Notes: generated by a model not told the origin, from the letters alone. Shown: positions 44,859 through 55,440, numbered from the stretch's first letter. The stretch is DNA of 64,000 bases from Actinomadura flavalba DSM 45200 (GCF_000374305.1 NZ_KB894093.1:620001-684000); one strand, 5' to 3'. Program-made: numbers and translations.

Positions 44859-45835
44859 TCAGGAGCCGGGGGAGTTCGTCGCGTGTTCGCCGTTCTCCGC
44901 GGCTGCCGTCGCGAGGTTGAGTGCGAGTTCGCGCAGGTCGCGTGGGCGGAGGACCTGGGCGCAGCCCGGCACCGGCACGTGCAGTGGCGCGGTCCACCGC
45001 GCGGGGATCGCGGCCTCGCCGTAGATCGCACCGGCGAGCCCGCCGGTCACCGCCGCGACGGTGTCGGTGTCGCCGCCGAGGTCCACGGCCGCGCGAAGGG
45101 CGTCCTCGAAGGAGCGGGTCGTCCTGACCGCCCACACGGCCGACGCCAGGCACGGCCAGACGGCCCCGTTGAACTCCGTCGCGTCGTCGGGATGCCAGCG
45201 CGGGTCGAGGATCGCGGCGTACCTGGCGCGGTGGGCGGGGTGCACGCGGGTCAGCACGTCGGGGAGGGCCGCCAGCGGGTCGGCGCCGTCGAGGGCGACC
45301 CGGACCAGGTCGTGGAAGATCGCGGTGCCCTCCCCCGCCGCCGGATCGCCGTGCGTCAGCGCGGCGATCCGGTGCGCCGCCTGCTGGTGGCCCGGCTGCC
45401 GCCGGGCGCGAAGTACACCGCCGCCGTCGAGGCCCGCATGAGGGAGCCGTTTCCCGCAGCGCGCCCGCTCGTCCGGAAGTGCCGGGGCGCGGCCAGGTCC
45501 CACGGGTCGCCGCTGTTGAGGACGGTCTCGGTCTGGATGCCGATGTCCTTGGGCTCGGCCGCCGCCCACCGCTGGAACCGGGCGAACATGTCCGGCAGGT
45601 CGAGTCCGCCGCGCTCCAGCAGCGACGTCGCCACCAGGACCGCCATCTGCGTGTCGTCGGTGGCCTCGCCGGTGTCCCAGCCGCCGCCGGCGCGCATCTC
45701 GTCCCCGTGGCCGGGCGGGTATCCCGTGGAGAAGGCGCCCGCGGCGCCGAACTCGAACGGCGCTCCGAGCGCGTCTCCGACCGCCGCGCCGAGCACCGTC
45801 CCGACGACGCGCGACCTGCGGCCGGTGGACGTCAA
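44859..45835 (-). pseudogene. ADP-ribosylglycohydrolase, frameshifted
   Basis: N-terminal part (45835 to about 45390) reads TVLGAAVGDALGAPFEFG, GEATDDTQMAVLVATSLLE and AAGNGSLMRASTAAVYFAPG; the C-terminal part, in a -1 frame from about 45395 to 44859, continues with AHRIAALTHGDPAAGEGTAI and DLGGDTDTVAAVTGGLAGAI. Together they form a full Mg-dependent ARH with both acidic sites. A lost base near 45388-45396 (GGTGGCCCGGC) breaks it. It would start at TTG 45835, overlapping the TPR stop (TTGA). No classic slippery heptamer is seen, so it is a mutation or an assembly error. Confidence 0.8.
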
Positions 45836-48537
45836 CGGGTGTCCAGTGCGGCGGTGATCTCGTCGCGGAGGGTGGTCGCCTCGGCGGCGGCGAGCTGGTC
45901 GTCCAGGGCGAGGAAGCCCCGGACGGCGGACTCCGCGAAGCCCAGGGCCTCGGCGGGGCGGGAGGCGCGGGAGAAGAGGCGCGCCGTGTCGAAGTCGAGG
46001 ACGGCCGTCTCCCAGGTCACGGCGCGGATGTCGTCGTCGGGGAGGTCTGCGAGGGCGGCGCGGGCGTCGTCCAGGCCGGTGACGGCGCCGTCCTCGTCGC
46101 CGGACCACCAGCGGCACAGCGCCGCCTGGCGGCGGGTGCGGACGACGGCGAAGGGCTCACCGGCGAGGGCGTAGGTCTCGGCGGCGGCGACGAAGCGGAC
46201 GGCGGCGTCCTCGTCGCGGTCGTGTGCGGTGAGGGCTTCGGCCGACTCCTCCAGGAAGTGCGCCGCCGGGAGCGTGTCACCCGCCGCGCGGGCCAGTTCT
46301 GCGAGGTCGGCGAACGCCTCGGCGGCCTCGCGTTCGCGCAGTTCCTTGCGCGCGTAGGCGATGACGAGGCGGCAGCGGCGGTCGGCGTCCGGATCGTCCA
46401 GGTCGGGGACGCCGGCCAGGGCCTCTTCCGCGACCTCGGCCGCTTCCAGCGCGCGGCCCGCCTCCAGGTAGGCGGCGGCCAGGTCGATCCGCGCGTAGGT
46501 GGCCTGCCAGGGGTCACCGAGCGCGGCGAACGCGGCGACGGCCTCCCCCAGGTCGGCGGCGGCGTCCGCCGGGCGGCCCCGGCGCAGCAGCAGGCCGCCG
46601 CGTTCGGCGTGCGCGAGGGCGGCGAACCCGGCGAGGATGTGCCGCCCGAAGGTCACCGCGTCGTCCAGCGCGTCCAGTGCCTCATCGAGCAGCGCTTCCG
46701 CGCGCTCGGTGTCCGGAGGGTCGGTGTCGTCCGCGTCCTCGCCGCCGTGCGCGGCGCGGCCGAGGTCGTCCTGCGCGAGGTGCGTGAGCGCCCGCGCGAG
46801 CAGCAGGCCGGGTTCGGCGCGCAGCGGCTCGGCGCCGGACGCGCGGGCCGCCGTCAGCGACGCGCGCAGCGCCGCCGCGCCGTCCTCGACGCGCCCCTCA
46901 CCGAGCAGCAGCCGCCCGCGCAGCAGTTCGGCGGCGGCGACGTCGCGTTCGTCGGCGGGGACGGCCGCCCCCAGCACGAGCGACGCCTCCGGGGCACGCT
47001 CCTGTTCGATCAGGAACTCCGCCAGCCGCAGCCGGGCCGTGAGGGCGCGGCGCCGGTCGGCGGCGTGTGCGTCGAGCCAGGCGAGCGTCTCGGTGAGCAG
47101 GGTCTCGGCCTCGGCCGGACGCCCGGACCGCGCGTGCAGCAGGCCGAGCCGGCTGCGGACGGTCGCGGCGCGTTCGGGCTCGTCGCAGCCGTCCAGCTCG
47201 TCCGCCGCGCGCCGCCACATCTCGGCGGTCTCGCCGGGCCGCCCGGCCATGAGCCGTTCCAGGCCCGTGCCCTCCAGGCGCCGCGCGCGCCGCACCGGCG
47301 ACGGTTCGGTACCGGCCGTCAGCTCGTCGAACCGCGCCCACGCGGCGACGGCCCGCGCCGGGTCGCCGTCGCGCCACGCCCGCTCGGCGCCGTCGAGGGC
47401 CGCGTCCGGGTCGGTGATCGGCTCAGGCGCGGGCGGGACGACCGGGGCGGGCCGCACGGGCGCGGTCAGCGGCACGTGTTCCGCTCCGGGAGCGGTCTCC
47501 AGCCGGGCCCGCGTCCGGGCGGACTGTTCGCCGGTGCCGTTGCGGGCGTCGAACCGCGCCGCCAGCGCCAGTGCCCGCTCGGCCAGGACGGGGTGCAGTT
47601 CGGCCACGGTCGTGCCGCCGAGTTCGCGGTCGCCGTGCCCGGCCTCGTCGATCCGGCGCAGCAGGGCCGCCGCCGCGGCGGAGAAGGACATCTCGGCGTG
47701 CGGGCTCGGCGGGTGCTCCAGCCGGTCCAGATGACGGGCGACGATCTCCAGGCCGCGCGCCTCGTTCCCGCTGCGCAGGCAGAACAGGACGTGCTCGTCG
47801 ATCGAGGAGAAACCGCCCGACTGCGTGCGCAGCGCCCGGTACGCCCGCAGATGCGCGCTACGCGCCTCCTCGCGGAGGCCCAGCCGCGTGTACGCGGGCA
47901 GCAGCGCCGTCAGCAGGCCCTGCGGCTGCTCCGTGCAGGGCGGCTCGTCCTCCAGGTAGGGGGCGGCCAGCGCCAGCGCCTCCCGGTCGTGACCGCGCCA
48001 GATCAGGTGGGCGACCTTGCCGCTCGGGTCGCAGCCCGCGCAGTCGGACAGGTCGTCGTGCGGCGCCGCGCTCCACAGCCCGAACCAGTGGTCGGCGGCG
48101 TCGGCGTCACCGAGATGCCGGGCGACGCGCGCGCGCCGCGAGTACACCGCGTGCAGGCCGTGCCCGCCGTCGCGATAGCGGCGCTCCATGTCGTCCAGGA
48201 CCGCGTACGTGCGGTCGAGCGGGACCTCGGGGAACAGCGTCAGCGACGTGGAGATCCACTTGAACTGCCACAGCAGCCGGTGCTCGGCGTCGCCGTCGAG
48301 GTCGCCGGGCGCCCGGTCGAAGTCGGCCAGGGCGCGGCTGAACGTGGTGAACGTCTTGATCGGCTCGCCGCCGAACTGGTACGCGGTGCCCAGCTCCATC
48401 CGGACGTTGAACGCCAGCGAGGCGTCGCCGTGCTGCTCGGCGTGCCGCAACGCCTCCTCGACCAGCAGCGAGCGCGCCTCACCGTACGCCAGCGCGCCGG
48501 CGCGCCCCATCAGCTCGTACACGTGCTCGACACTCAT
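45832..48537 (-). CDS. TPR-repeat protein partnered with HSP90-like ATPase
   Basis: A 901-residue soluble helical protein made almost wholly of TPR-like units, e.g. LAFNVRMELGTAYQFGGEPI, WQATYARIDLAAAYLEAGRA and LRKELREREAAEAF-type repeats. A Pro-rich linker (APVRPAPVVPPAPEP) near 370 separates two helical blocks. A CAGC pair (DLSDCAGCDPSG) near 170 is notable. TPR proteins commonly dock HSP90. ATG 48537 overlaps the HSP90-like stop by four bases, so synthesis is coupled; its own stop overlaps the ARH start. Role unknown. Confidence 0.8.
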   Translation of the reverse strand: MSVEHVYELMGRAGALAYGEARSLLVEEALRHAEQHGDASLAFNVRMELGTAYQFGGEPIKTFTTFSRALADFDRAPGDLDGDAEHRLLWQFKWISTSLTLFPEVPLDRTYAVLDDMERRYRDGGHGLHAVYSRRARVARHLGDADAADHWFGLWSAAPHDDLSDCAGCDPSGKVAHLIWRGHDREALALAAPYLEDEPPCTEQPQGLLTALLPAYTRLGLREEARSAHLRAYRALRTQSGGFSSIDEHVLFCLRSGNEARGLEIVARHLDRLEHPPSPHAEMSFSAAAAALLRRIDEAGHGDRELGGTTVAELHPVLAERALALAARFDARNGTGEQSARTRARLETAPGAEHVPLTAPVRPAPVVPPAPEPITDPDAALDGAERAWRDGDPARAVAAWARFDELTAGTEPSPVRRARRLEGTGLERLMAGRPGETAEMWRRAADELDGCDEPERAATVRSRLGLLHARSGRPAEAETLLTETLAWLDAHAADRRRALTARLRLAEFLIEQERAPEASLVLGAAVPADERDVAAAELLRGRLLLGEGRVEDGAAALRASLTAARASGAEPLRAEPGLLLARALTHLAQDDLGRAAHGGEDADDTDPPDTERAEALLDEALDALDDAVTFGRHILAGFAALAHAERGGLLLRRGRPADAAADLGEAVAAFAALGDPWQATYARIDLAAAYLEAGRALEAAEVAEEALAGVPDLDDPDADRRCRLVIAYARKELREREAAEAFADLAELARAAGDTLPAAHFLEESAEALTAHDRDEDAAVRFVAAAETYALAGEPFAVVRTRRQAALCRWWSGDEDGAVTGLDDARAALADLPDDDIRAVTWETAVLDFDTARLFSRASRPAEALGFAESAVRGFLALDDQLAAAEATTLRDEITAALDTR

Positions 48538-50297
48538 CGCTCATCCTCCGGGGTGTGGACGGCCCAATCGAGCAGGCCGAGGAACGCGCGGTTCAGGACG
48601 GCGGTGTCGGCGGGCCGCAGCGGGTGGTGGCCGAGGAGGAGCGCCTGTCCATAGAGGGCTTGGACGGCCGGTTCGAGCGGTCCGTCCGGGGTGAGGGCGG
48701 TGATGCGCCGGGTCAGCGGGTTGCGGTGGTTCAGGACGAGCTGGGGCCGTTCGTCGGGGACGGCGCCGCGCAGCGCGCCGAGGACGTCGGCCCAGAGCGG
48801 GTCGGCGCCGTCGCGGGCCTCCTCCAGGTCGGCGCGGTGCTGCGCGTCGCGGCTGGTGAGGTACAGGGCGGGCAGCGAGGCCGGGTCGAACGAGCGGACG
48901 ACGACCTCGCAGGCGAGCGGTTCCAGGACGCGGGACGCCGCCTCCAGGAACGGCCGCAGCTCCAGTTCGTCCGACGAGGGCAGCGCGCCGAGGCGGGTGG
49001 ACAGCTCGGCCGCGTCCAGCGGGCGCGGGGCGTCGGGGTCGGTGGCGCGCAGCCGCTCCAGGATCTCGGCGTCGTGCACGTAGCCGCCGTTGACGAGCCC
49101 GACGCCCTGCGCCGCCGACACCGCCGACAGCCGCCGGAACTCCTCCACGCTCGCGGTGTACCGGGCGCCGGGGTGCCGCCGCCGGAACTCGCTCAGCGGC
49201 ATCGGGCCCGCGGACGTCTCGTACTCCAGGAGCCGGTCGACGACGGCGAGCATCGCGTCGTCGGTGACGGCCATCGCCTTCACGCCGAGGTGGTGCAGCC
49301 GCAGGAACCCGCGCATGCGGGACGGGTCGGTCTCGGCGAGGCGCACCAGCCACTGCCGTACCTGGTCACCGAGGGCCGTCCGGGTCGCTTCGAGCAGATC
49401 GTCCTCGTAGAGCGCCTCGCGGGACGCGGTCGGCCGCAGCTCGCCCGCGTCGATCACGCACCGGACGAAGAACGCCCACTCGGGCAGCAGCCCCTCGACG
49501 TTCTCGGCGAGCAGCATCCGTTTGAGGTAGACGCGGTGCGCCCGCCGCGCGCCCGGCGTGACCTCACGGGGGAGGACGAACGCGACGCCGTTCAGCCCCG
49601 CCTCCGGGACGTCCAGGTCGATCACGTCGAACGGCGCGAACCCGTACACGTCGCGGCAGTACTCCTCCAGCGCGCGGCGGCGCCGCGCCGGATCGGGGTG
49701 GGACGCCCGCCACGGCGGCCCGCCCCCGGTGACGGGTTCGCCGTCCACCGTGACCTCGACGGGCAGCAGCGACGCGAACGTGCCCGCCAGTTCCCGCACG
49801 ACCGGCGGCGACAGCAGTTCCCCCGAGCCGGGACGCGCCCGCAGCGTCACCGTGGTGCCGGGAGCGTCGCGTTCGCCGGGTTCGACCGCGTAGCCGCCGT
49901 CGGCGTGGCCCGTCCACCGGACGGCCGGGGCGCCGGACGCCGAACGCGTCACGACCTCGATCTCGTCGGCCACGAGGAACGCCGACAGCAGGCCGATGCC
50001 GAACTGGCCGAGGAAGTCGTGCCGGGCGAAGCCCAGCTCGTCGCGCTTGCCGGAGCGGCCGATCGTCGCCAGCAGCCGGTGCACCTCCTCCTCGGTGAGG
50101 CCGATGCCGTCGTCGCTGACGCGCAGCACCCCGCCGGACGTCTCCACCCGGACGTGGCCGTCGCCGCCGCGCGCGGTGATCGCGTCGACGGCGTTCTGGA
50201 GCAGTTCGCGCAGGTAGACGCGCGGACTGGAGTACAGGTGACGGCTGAGCAGGTCGACCACGCCCCGCAGATCGACCTGGAACGTCCGTTCCTCCAT
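48534..50297 (-). CDS. HSP90-family ATPase
   Basis: A 587-residue GHKL ATPase of the HSP90 family. N-terminal ATP site: YLRELLQNAVDAI (Glu/Asn), VSDDGIGLTEEEV, GQFGIGLLSAFL. Middle domain: FVRCVIDAGELRPTASREAL, where Arg contacts the gamma phosphate. The C-terminal part differs from HtpG and is slightly shorter than E. coli HtpG (624). ATG 50297 has GGGGGAGG upstream. First gene of the HSP90-TPR-ARH operon; each gene overlaps the next. Confidence 0.92.
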   Translation of the reverse strand: MEERTFQVDLRGVVDLLSRHLYSSPRVYLRELLQNAVDAITARGGDGHVRVETSGGVLRVSDDGIGLTEEEVHRLLATIGRSGKRDELGFARHDFLGQFGIGLLSAFLVADEIEVVTRSASGAPAVRWTGHADGGYAVEPGERDAPGTTVTLRARPGSGELLSPPVVRELAGTFASLLPVEVTVDGEPVTGGGPPWRASHPDPARRRRALEEYCRDVYGFAPFDVIDLDVPEAGLNGVAFVLPREVTPGARRAHRVYLKRMLLAENVEGLLPEWAFFVRCVIDAGELRPTASREALYEDDLLEATRTALGDQVRQWLVRLAETDPSRMRGFLRLHHLGVKAMAVTDDAMLAVVDRLLEYETSAGPMPLSEFRRRHPGARYTASVEEFRRLSAVSAAQGVGLVNGGYVHDAEILERLRATDPDAPRPLDAAELSTRLGALPSSDELELRPFLEAASRVLEPLACEVVVRSFDPASLPALYLTSRDAQHRADLEEARDGADPLWADVLGALRGAVPDERPQLVLNHRNPLTRRITALTPDGPLEPAVQALYGQALLLGHHPLRPADTAVLNRAFLGLLDWAVHTPEDER

Positions 50298-50383
50298 CAC
50301 GCGCCTCCCCCGAAAACCCGACGGCGGCAGCCTAGCGACGGCCACCGACAGTCCGCCGAGGTTATTCAACCCGCCATGACAAA

Positions 50384-50414
50384 GCCCCCGCGCTGGAAGG
50401 AACCAGGCGGGGGC
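50384..50414 (-). terminator. Terminator of mdh
   Basis: GCCCCCGC at 50384-50391 pairs with GCGGGGGC at 50407-50414, extended by CTGG/CCAG with one bulge, followed on the minus strand by TTTGT. It lies between mdh and the HSP90-like gene. Confidence 0.85.
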
Positions 50415-50427
50415 GTTGGCGTGCGGA

Positions 50428-51507
<1,080 letters not shown>

Positions 51508-51559
51508 CTATCGCGCGCGGGCTCCGGGCTCGCGCCCAGGTGCGCGCGGGAACGACGAA

Positions 51560-51586
51560 GGCCGCCCCGGGATCACCGGGACGGCC
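51560..51586 (-). terminator. Hairpin after icd
   Basis: GGCCGCCCCGG (51560-51570) pairs with CCGGGACGGCC (51576-51586), one mismatch, 5-base loop; minus-strand sequence after it has TTCGTCGTT. Probable icd terminator. Confidence 0.7.
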
Positions 51587-51601
51587 CGCGCACACGTGCC
51601 G

Positions 51602-52819
51602 CTAGGCGTTGACCTTCTTCTGGAGGTTGGTGTCCAGCGCCTCCAGGAACTCCTGGGTGGTCAGCCAGGGGGTGTCCCGCGAGACGAGCAGCGCGAGGTC
51701 CTTGGTCATCTGGCCGCCCTCGACCGTCTCGACGCAGACGTTCTCCAGCGTGCGGGCGAAGTTGATCAGCTCGGGGGTGTTGTCGAGCTTGCCGCGGTGC
51801 TCCAGGCCCCGGGTCCACGCGAAGATCGACGCGATGGGGTTCGTGGAGGTGGGCTTGCCCTGCTGGTGCTGCCGGTAGTGGCGGGTCACCGTGCCGTGCG
51901 CGGCCTCGGCCTCGACGGTCCTGCCGTCGGGGGTCATGAGGACCGACGTCATCAGGCCCAGCGAGCCGAAGCCCTGCGCCAGGGTGTCGGACTGGACGTC
52001 GCCGTCGTAGTTCTTGGCCGCCCAGACGAAGCCGCCCTCCCACTTGAGCGCGGCGGCGACCATGTCGTCGATCAGCCGGTGCTCGTAGGTGAGGCCCTTG
52101 GCGTCGAAGTCGGCCTTGAACTCGGCGTCGAAGATCTCGGCGAAGATGTCCTTGAAGCGGCCGTCGTACGCCTTCATGATCGTGTTCTTCGTGGACAGGT
52201 ACAGCGGCATCTCGCGGTCGAGCGCGTACCGCATCGTCGTCCGGGCGAAGTCGCGGATCGAGTCGTCGTAGTTGTACATCCCCATCGCGACGCCGCCGCC
52301 GGGGAAGTTCGCGATCTCGAACTCCATCGGCTCGGAGCCGTCCTCGGGCGTGTAGGTGATCGTCACCTGGCCCGGGCCCGGCACGACGAAGTCGGTCGCG
52401 CGGTACTGGTCGCCGTGGGCGTGGCGGCCGATGATGATCGGCTTCGTCCAGCCCGGGACCAGGCGCGGGATGTTGCGGGCGATGATCGGCTCGCGGAAGA
52501 CGACGCCGCCGAGGATGTTGCGGATCGTCCCGTTGGGGGACCGCCACATCTTCTTCAGGCCGAACTCTTCGACGCGCGCCTCGTCGGGGGTGATGGTCGC
52601 GCACTTGACGCCGACGCCGTGCTCCTTGATGGCGTTGGCGGCGTCCACGGTGACCTGGTCGTCCGTGGCGTCGCGGTGCTCCATCCCGAGGTCGTAGTAC
52701 TTCAGATCGACGTCGAGGTAGGGCAGGATCAACTGGTCCTTGATGAATTTCCAGATGATCCGGGTCATTTCGTCGCCGTCGAGTTCGACGACCGGGCCCG
52801 CTACCTTGATCTTGGGCAT
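51602..52819 (-). CDS. icd: NADP-dependent isocitrate dehydrogenase (eukaryotic-like homodimer class)
   Basis: A 405-residue enzyme: begins [20 protein letters not shown], has the Ser/Asn/Arg substrate loop [12 protein letters not shown], cofactor-side [14 protein letters not shown], and [20 protein letters not shown]. Length and motifs fit the ~45-kDa type, not the bacterial 416-residue class nor the 80-kDa monomer. It makes 2-oxoglutarate and NADPH. ATG 52819 with GAAAGGGA upstream. Confidence 0.95.
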   Translation of the reverse strand: MPKIKVAGPVVELDGDEMTRIIWKFIKDQLILPYLDVDLKYYDLGMEHRDATDDQVTVDAANAIKEHGVGVKCATITPDEARVEEFGLKKMWRSPNGTIRNILGGVVFREPIIARNIPRLVPGWTKPIIIGRHAHGDQYRATDFVVPGPGQVTITYTPEDGSEPMEFEIANFPGGGVAMGMYNYDDSIRDFARTTMRYALDREMPLYLSTKNTIMKAYDGRFKDIFAEIFDAEFKADFDAKGLTYEHRLIDDMVAAALKWEGGFVWAAKNYDGDVQSDTLAQGFGSLGLMTSVLMTPDGRTVEAEAAHGTVTRHYRQHQQGKPTSTNPIASIFAWTRGLEHRGKLDNTPELINFARTLENVCVETVEGGQMTKDLALLVSRDTPWLTTQEFLEALDTNLQKKVNA

Positions 52820-52953
52820 GTGTTGCTGTCCCTTTCCTACACCGGCCAGCAGTCCTTGTAAGGCTCAACTGGAGGCTATCCGAGCGAGGTCAGAGGTCTA
52901 GACCTCGCCCTGTCCGTTCAGATGTTTCCGCATGTCGTGGCGGTGACGTGCCC

Positions 52954-53271
52954 CTAGCTATGCGGCACCACCCAGGCGACGACGGCGATCGCGACGGCGA
53001 TCCCGGCCATCGTCAGCACGTCGACCCATTTCTTCCGGGTCTCCAGCATCCCGACCTGGCTCGGAGGCAGGACGAGGCGGGCGAGCGCGCCGAAGAACAC
53101 CGCGGCGGCCATGAGCCCCGAGCCCTTGCGGAAGTAGTCGAACGCGCACAGGGCGAGCCCGCCCGCGACTCCGGCGAGCACGATGAGATAAGGAAGCTGG
53201 CCGAGCCAGTGCGGGGTCGCGCCGCGGCCGCGCGGGGCGCGTCGCCGCCGCCGGTGCACCTGCGTGCTCAT
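52954..53271 (-). CDS. DUF3017 membrane protein
   Basis: A 105-residue protein with three membrane helices (LPYLIVLAGVAGGLALCAFD, GLMAAAVFFGALARLVLPPS, VLTMAGIAVAIAVVAWVVPH) and a basic N-terminus (HRRRRRAPRGRG). DUF3017 genes lie near folD and mdh in actinomycetes. Function unknown. It lies 134 bases before icd. Confidence 0.9.
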   Translation of the reverse strand: MSTQVHRRRRRAPRGRGATPHWLGQLPYLIVLAGVAGGLALCAFDYFRKGSGLMAAAVFFGALARLVLPPSQVGMLETRKKWVDVLTMAGIAVAIAVVAWVVPHS

Positions 53272-53621
53272 GCCTCACCCCTTCGACCGGGGCCGCCCGG
53301 CCCGCGCCGCCGAAAACCGTTCGGGCGCGCCGCTCGCCGGACGCGGCCGGCGGCGGTGTCGGCCCACCTCACAACGTTAGTGGGTGAAAGCCCTTGTCAT
53401 GACATCCCGGAACGGACATTCAACCTCTCGTCCTACCCATGCAGCATGCCCGTCATGTGTGGACAGCGGAGGGGGACCTTCCCGGACAAGCACGGCACAG
53501 CGGATGCCCGGGGCATGAAATCCCTTGTCCCATCGGGGCTACTCGCGGGTAGGAGGGTGTGACGGTGCCGCCGCCGGGTAACCCGCTGGACAGGGGTCGC
53601 TAACTAGCTGGGAGGACTGCC
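53272..53621. other. 350-base region upstream of the FHA gene
   Basis: No gene seen. A 14-base direct repeat, TGAAA(G/T)CCCTTGTC, occurs at 53385-53398 and 53516-53529 (13 of 14 identical). The palindrome TGTCATGACA (53395-53404) overlaps the first copy. These could be binding sites for a regulator of the FHA gene or DUF3017. Confidence 0.5.
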
Positions 53622-54350
53622 GTGGAGGGGCCGTTCATGCGGATCGAGGACAGCGGCGTGGTGATGCCGTTGCGCCCCGACGTCACGACGGTCGGCCGAG
53701 GGAGAGGAGTGGACGTCCGCCTCGACGACCCGAGTGTGTCCCGACTGCACGCGGAGATCGTTCGGCGTGGCCCGTACGTGTACGTCGTCGACATGGGGCT
53801 GTCCCGCAACGGGACGCGCGTCAACGGCCGGCCGATCGCGCGCCGGGTGCTGGAGGACGGTGACGTCGTCAGCTTCGGCACGGCGCGCGTCCGGATGGGG
53901 GGCATCCCCCGCGAGGAGGTCGATCCCGACGTCGAGCTGCGCCGGGCGGTGGCGCCCGAGCTCACACGCCGCGAGGTGGACGTCCTGACGTCGCTGTGCC
54001 GTCCCGCCCTGTCCGACGAGGCGTTCGTGGCCCCGGCCACGGCGCGCCACATCGCCGAGGAGCTGGTCGTCACCGAGGCCGCCGTCAAGCAGCATCTGCT
54101 GCGCCTTTACCAGAAGTTCCGCATCCCCGAAGGGGCGAATCGCCGTACGCGGCTGGCCAACGAGGTCATCGCGATGGGGCTCGTCCGCCCGCTGCCGCCG
54201 GTGCACGTGCCGCAGCAGAACCGCCCGGTGGACGGTCCGTCCCCGGGCCCGGTGCGCCGTCCCGGCGCGCCCGCCCCCGCACAGGGCCGTCCCGGTCACC
54301 TCCCGGGCACCGGCCGCACCGCGACGGGGGTGGGCCGCAGAGCGAGCTGA
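53622..54350 (+). CDS. FHA domain protein with C-terminal LuxR-like HTH
   Basis: A 242-residue protein. FHA domain (about 10-95): TTVGRGRGVDVRLDDPSVSR with the phosphothreonine-binding RLHAEIV and LSRNGTRVNG. Then a GerE/LuxR-like HTH: ELTRREVDVLTSLCRPA, ARHIAEELVVTEAAVKQHLL and RLYQKFRIPEGANRRTRLAN. The tail is Pro/Gly/Arg-rich. FHA reads Ser/Thr-kinase marks; here that would connect to DNA binding. GTG 53622 has GGGAGG at good spacing. Confidence 0.9.
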   Translation: MEGPFMRIEDSGVVMPLRPDVTTVGRGRGVDVRLDDPSVSRLHAEIVRRGPYVYVVDMGLSRNGTRVNGRPIARRVLEDGDVVSFGTARVRMGGIPREEVDPDVELRRAVAPELTRREVDVLTSLCRPALSDEAFVAPATARHIAEELVVTEAAVKQHLLRLYQKFRIPEGANRRTRLANEVIAMGLVRPLPPVHVPQQNRPVDGPSPGPVRRPGAPAPAQGRPGHLPGTGRTATGVGRRAS

Positions 54351-54405
54351 GCGAGACGAGCGGCCGTCCTCTCCCGGGCAGCGTGAGGGCGGCCGTCTCC
54401 CGCGT

Positions 54406-54447
54406 GGCGGGCCGCCACCCCCGGTACGGGGAGCGTGGCGGCCCGCC
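54406..54447. terminator. Large two-part hairpin between convergent genes
   Basis: Thirteen-base perfect arms (54406-54418 with 54435-54447) surround a nested CCCCG-GTA-CGGGG hairpin at 54419-54431. Lies between FHA and folD 3' ends, so it may stop both. Confidence 0.75.
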
Positions 54448-54464
54448 CACCACCGCGTCCGGGC

Positions 54465-55316
54465 TCAGGCCAGGGTGGCCTCGGCGGCCTCGACGACGTT
54501 GGCCAGCAGCATCGCGCGGGTCATGGGGCCGACGCCGCCGGGGTTGGGGGCGACCCAGCCCGCCACCTCGCGGACGTCGTCGGCGACGTCGCCGGTGAGC
54601 CTGCCGTCGACGCGGGAGACGCCGACGTCGAGGACGGCGGCGCCCGGCTTGACCATGTCGCCGGTGATGAGGCCGGGGACGCCCGCGGCGGCGACGACGA
54701 TGTCGGCGTTTCGGGTGTGGGCGGCCAGGTCGCGGGTGCCGGTGTGGCACAGGGTGACGGTGGCGTTCTCGCTGCGGCGCGTCAGCAGCAGGCCGAGCGA
54801 GCGGCCCACGGTGAGGCCGCGCCCGACGACCGTCACCTCGGCGCCCTTGAGCGGGACGTCGAAGCGGCGCAGCAGCGCCACGATGCCCTTCGGCGTGCAC
54901 GGCAGCGGCGCGGGCTGCATGAGGACCAGGCGGCCGAGGTTGATCGGGTGCAGGCCGTCGGCGTCCTTGAGGGGGTCGATGCGCTCCAGCACGCGCTGCT
55001 CGTCCAGGCCCCGGGGCAGCGGGAGCTGCACGATGTAGCCGGTGCAGGACGGGTCGGCGTTGAGCTCGGCGACGGCGCGTTCGACGTCGTCCTGGGCGGC
55101 GTCGGCGGGCAGGTCGCGGCGGATGCTCTCGATGCCGACCTCGGCGCAGTCGCGGTGCTTCATGCCGACGTAGGCCTGGCTGCCGGGATCGTCGCCGACG
55201 AGGACGGTGCCGAGCCCCACGGTGACGCCGCGCTCGCGCAGCGCCTCGACCCGGACCTTGAGGTCGGAGCGGATCTCGGCGGCCGTGGCCTTGCCGTCCA
55301 GAACCTGTGCCGTCAT
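54465..55316 (-). CDS. folD: Methylenetetrahydrofolate dehydrogenase/cyclohydrolase
   Basis: A 283-residue bifunctional enzyme making 10-formyl-[23 protein letters not shown] (Tyr/Lys of the active site), [36 protein letters not shown] loop, and [14 protein letters not shown]. It feeds purN and purH. Just upstream on its strand lies a ZTP riboswitch (55338-55412), and its GGAGG is in a hairpin. ATG 55316. Confidence 0.96.
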   Translation of the reverse strand: MTAQVLDGKATAAEIRSDLKVRVEALRERGVTVGLGTVLVGDDPGSQAYVGMKHRDCAEVGIESIRRDLPADAAQDDVERAVAELNADPSCTGYIVQLPLPRGLDEQRVLERIDPLKDADGLHPINLGRLVLMQPAPLPCTPKGIVALLRRFDVPLKGAEVTVVGRGLTVGRSLGLLLTRRSENATVTLCHTGTRDLAAHTRNADIVVAAAGVPGLITGDMVKPGAAVLDVGVSRVDGRLTGDVADDVREVAGWVAPNPGGVGPMTRAMLLANVVEAAEATLA

Positions 55317-55320
55317 AGCT

Positions 55321-55337
55321 ACCTCCGCGAAGGAAGT
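55321..55337 (-). promoter_or_regulatory. Hairpin covering the folD ribosome site
   Basis: On the minus strand ACTTCC-TTCGC-GGAGGT forms a 6-base-pair stem hiding the GGAGG of folD. It directly follows the ZTP aptamer, so it is the likely expression platform; ligand would change its pairing. Confidence 0.65.
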
Positions 55338-55412
55338 CCGGCCACCCAGGCGCGCGGTGCCGGACCATCGTCGCTCCCCGGTGGTGCCCCACCTTGACCG
55401 CGCCAGTCGCGT
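55338..55412 (-). ncRNA. ZTP (pfl) riboswitch upstream of folD
   Basis: Read on the minus strand: CGCGACTGGCG, then GGTGGGGCACCACC hairpin, GGGGAGCGACGATGG, and finally GCGCGCCTGGGTGGCC. These match the pfl-motif blocks in order (GACUGGCG; ACCACCGGGGAGCG; CCGCCUGGG). GGCG near the start can pair with CGCC near the end as the pseudoknot. The RNA binds ZTP/ZMP, which rises when 10-formyl-THF is scarce, and turns on folD. The gene context (folate one-carbon) agrees. Confidence 0.9.
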
Positions 55413-55440
55413 GAAGGCCCCATGCTAGCCAACCCGTTCC

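Noticed and set aside
45385-45400. Programmed -1 frameshift in the ARH gene
   Set aside because: A -1 slip would restore the frame, but the site AGC CGG GCC ACC is not an X XXY YYZ heptamer.
46222-48654. Long plus-strand open frame opposite the TPR gene
   Set aside because: Shadow of a high-GC gene; no ribosome site or family pattern.
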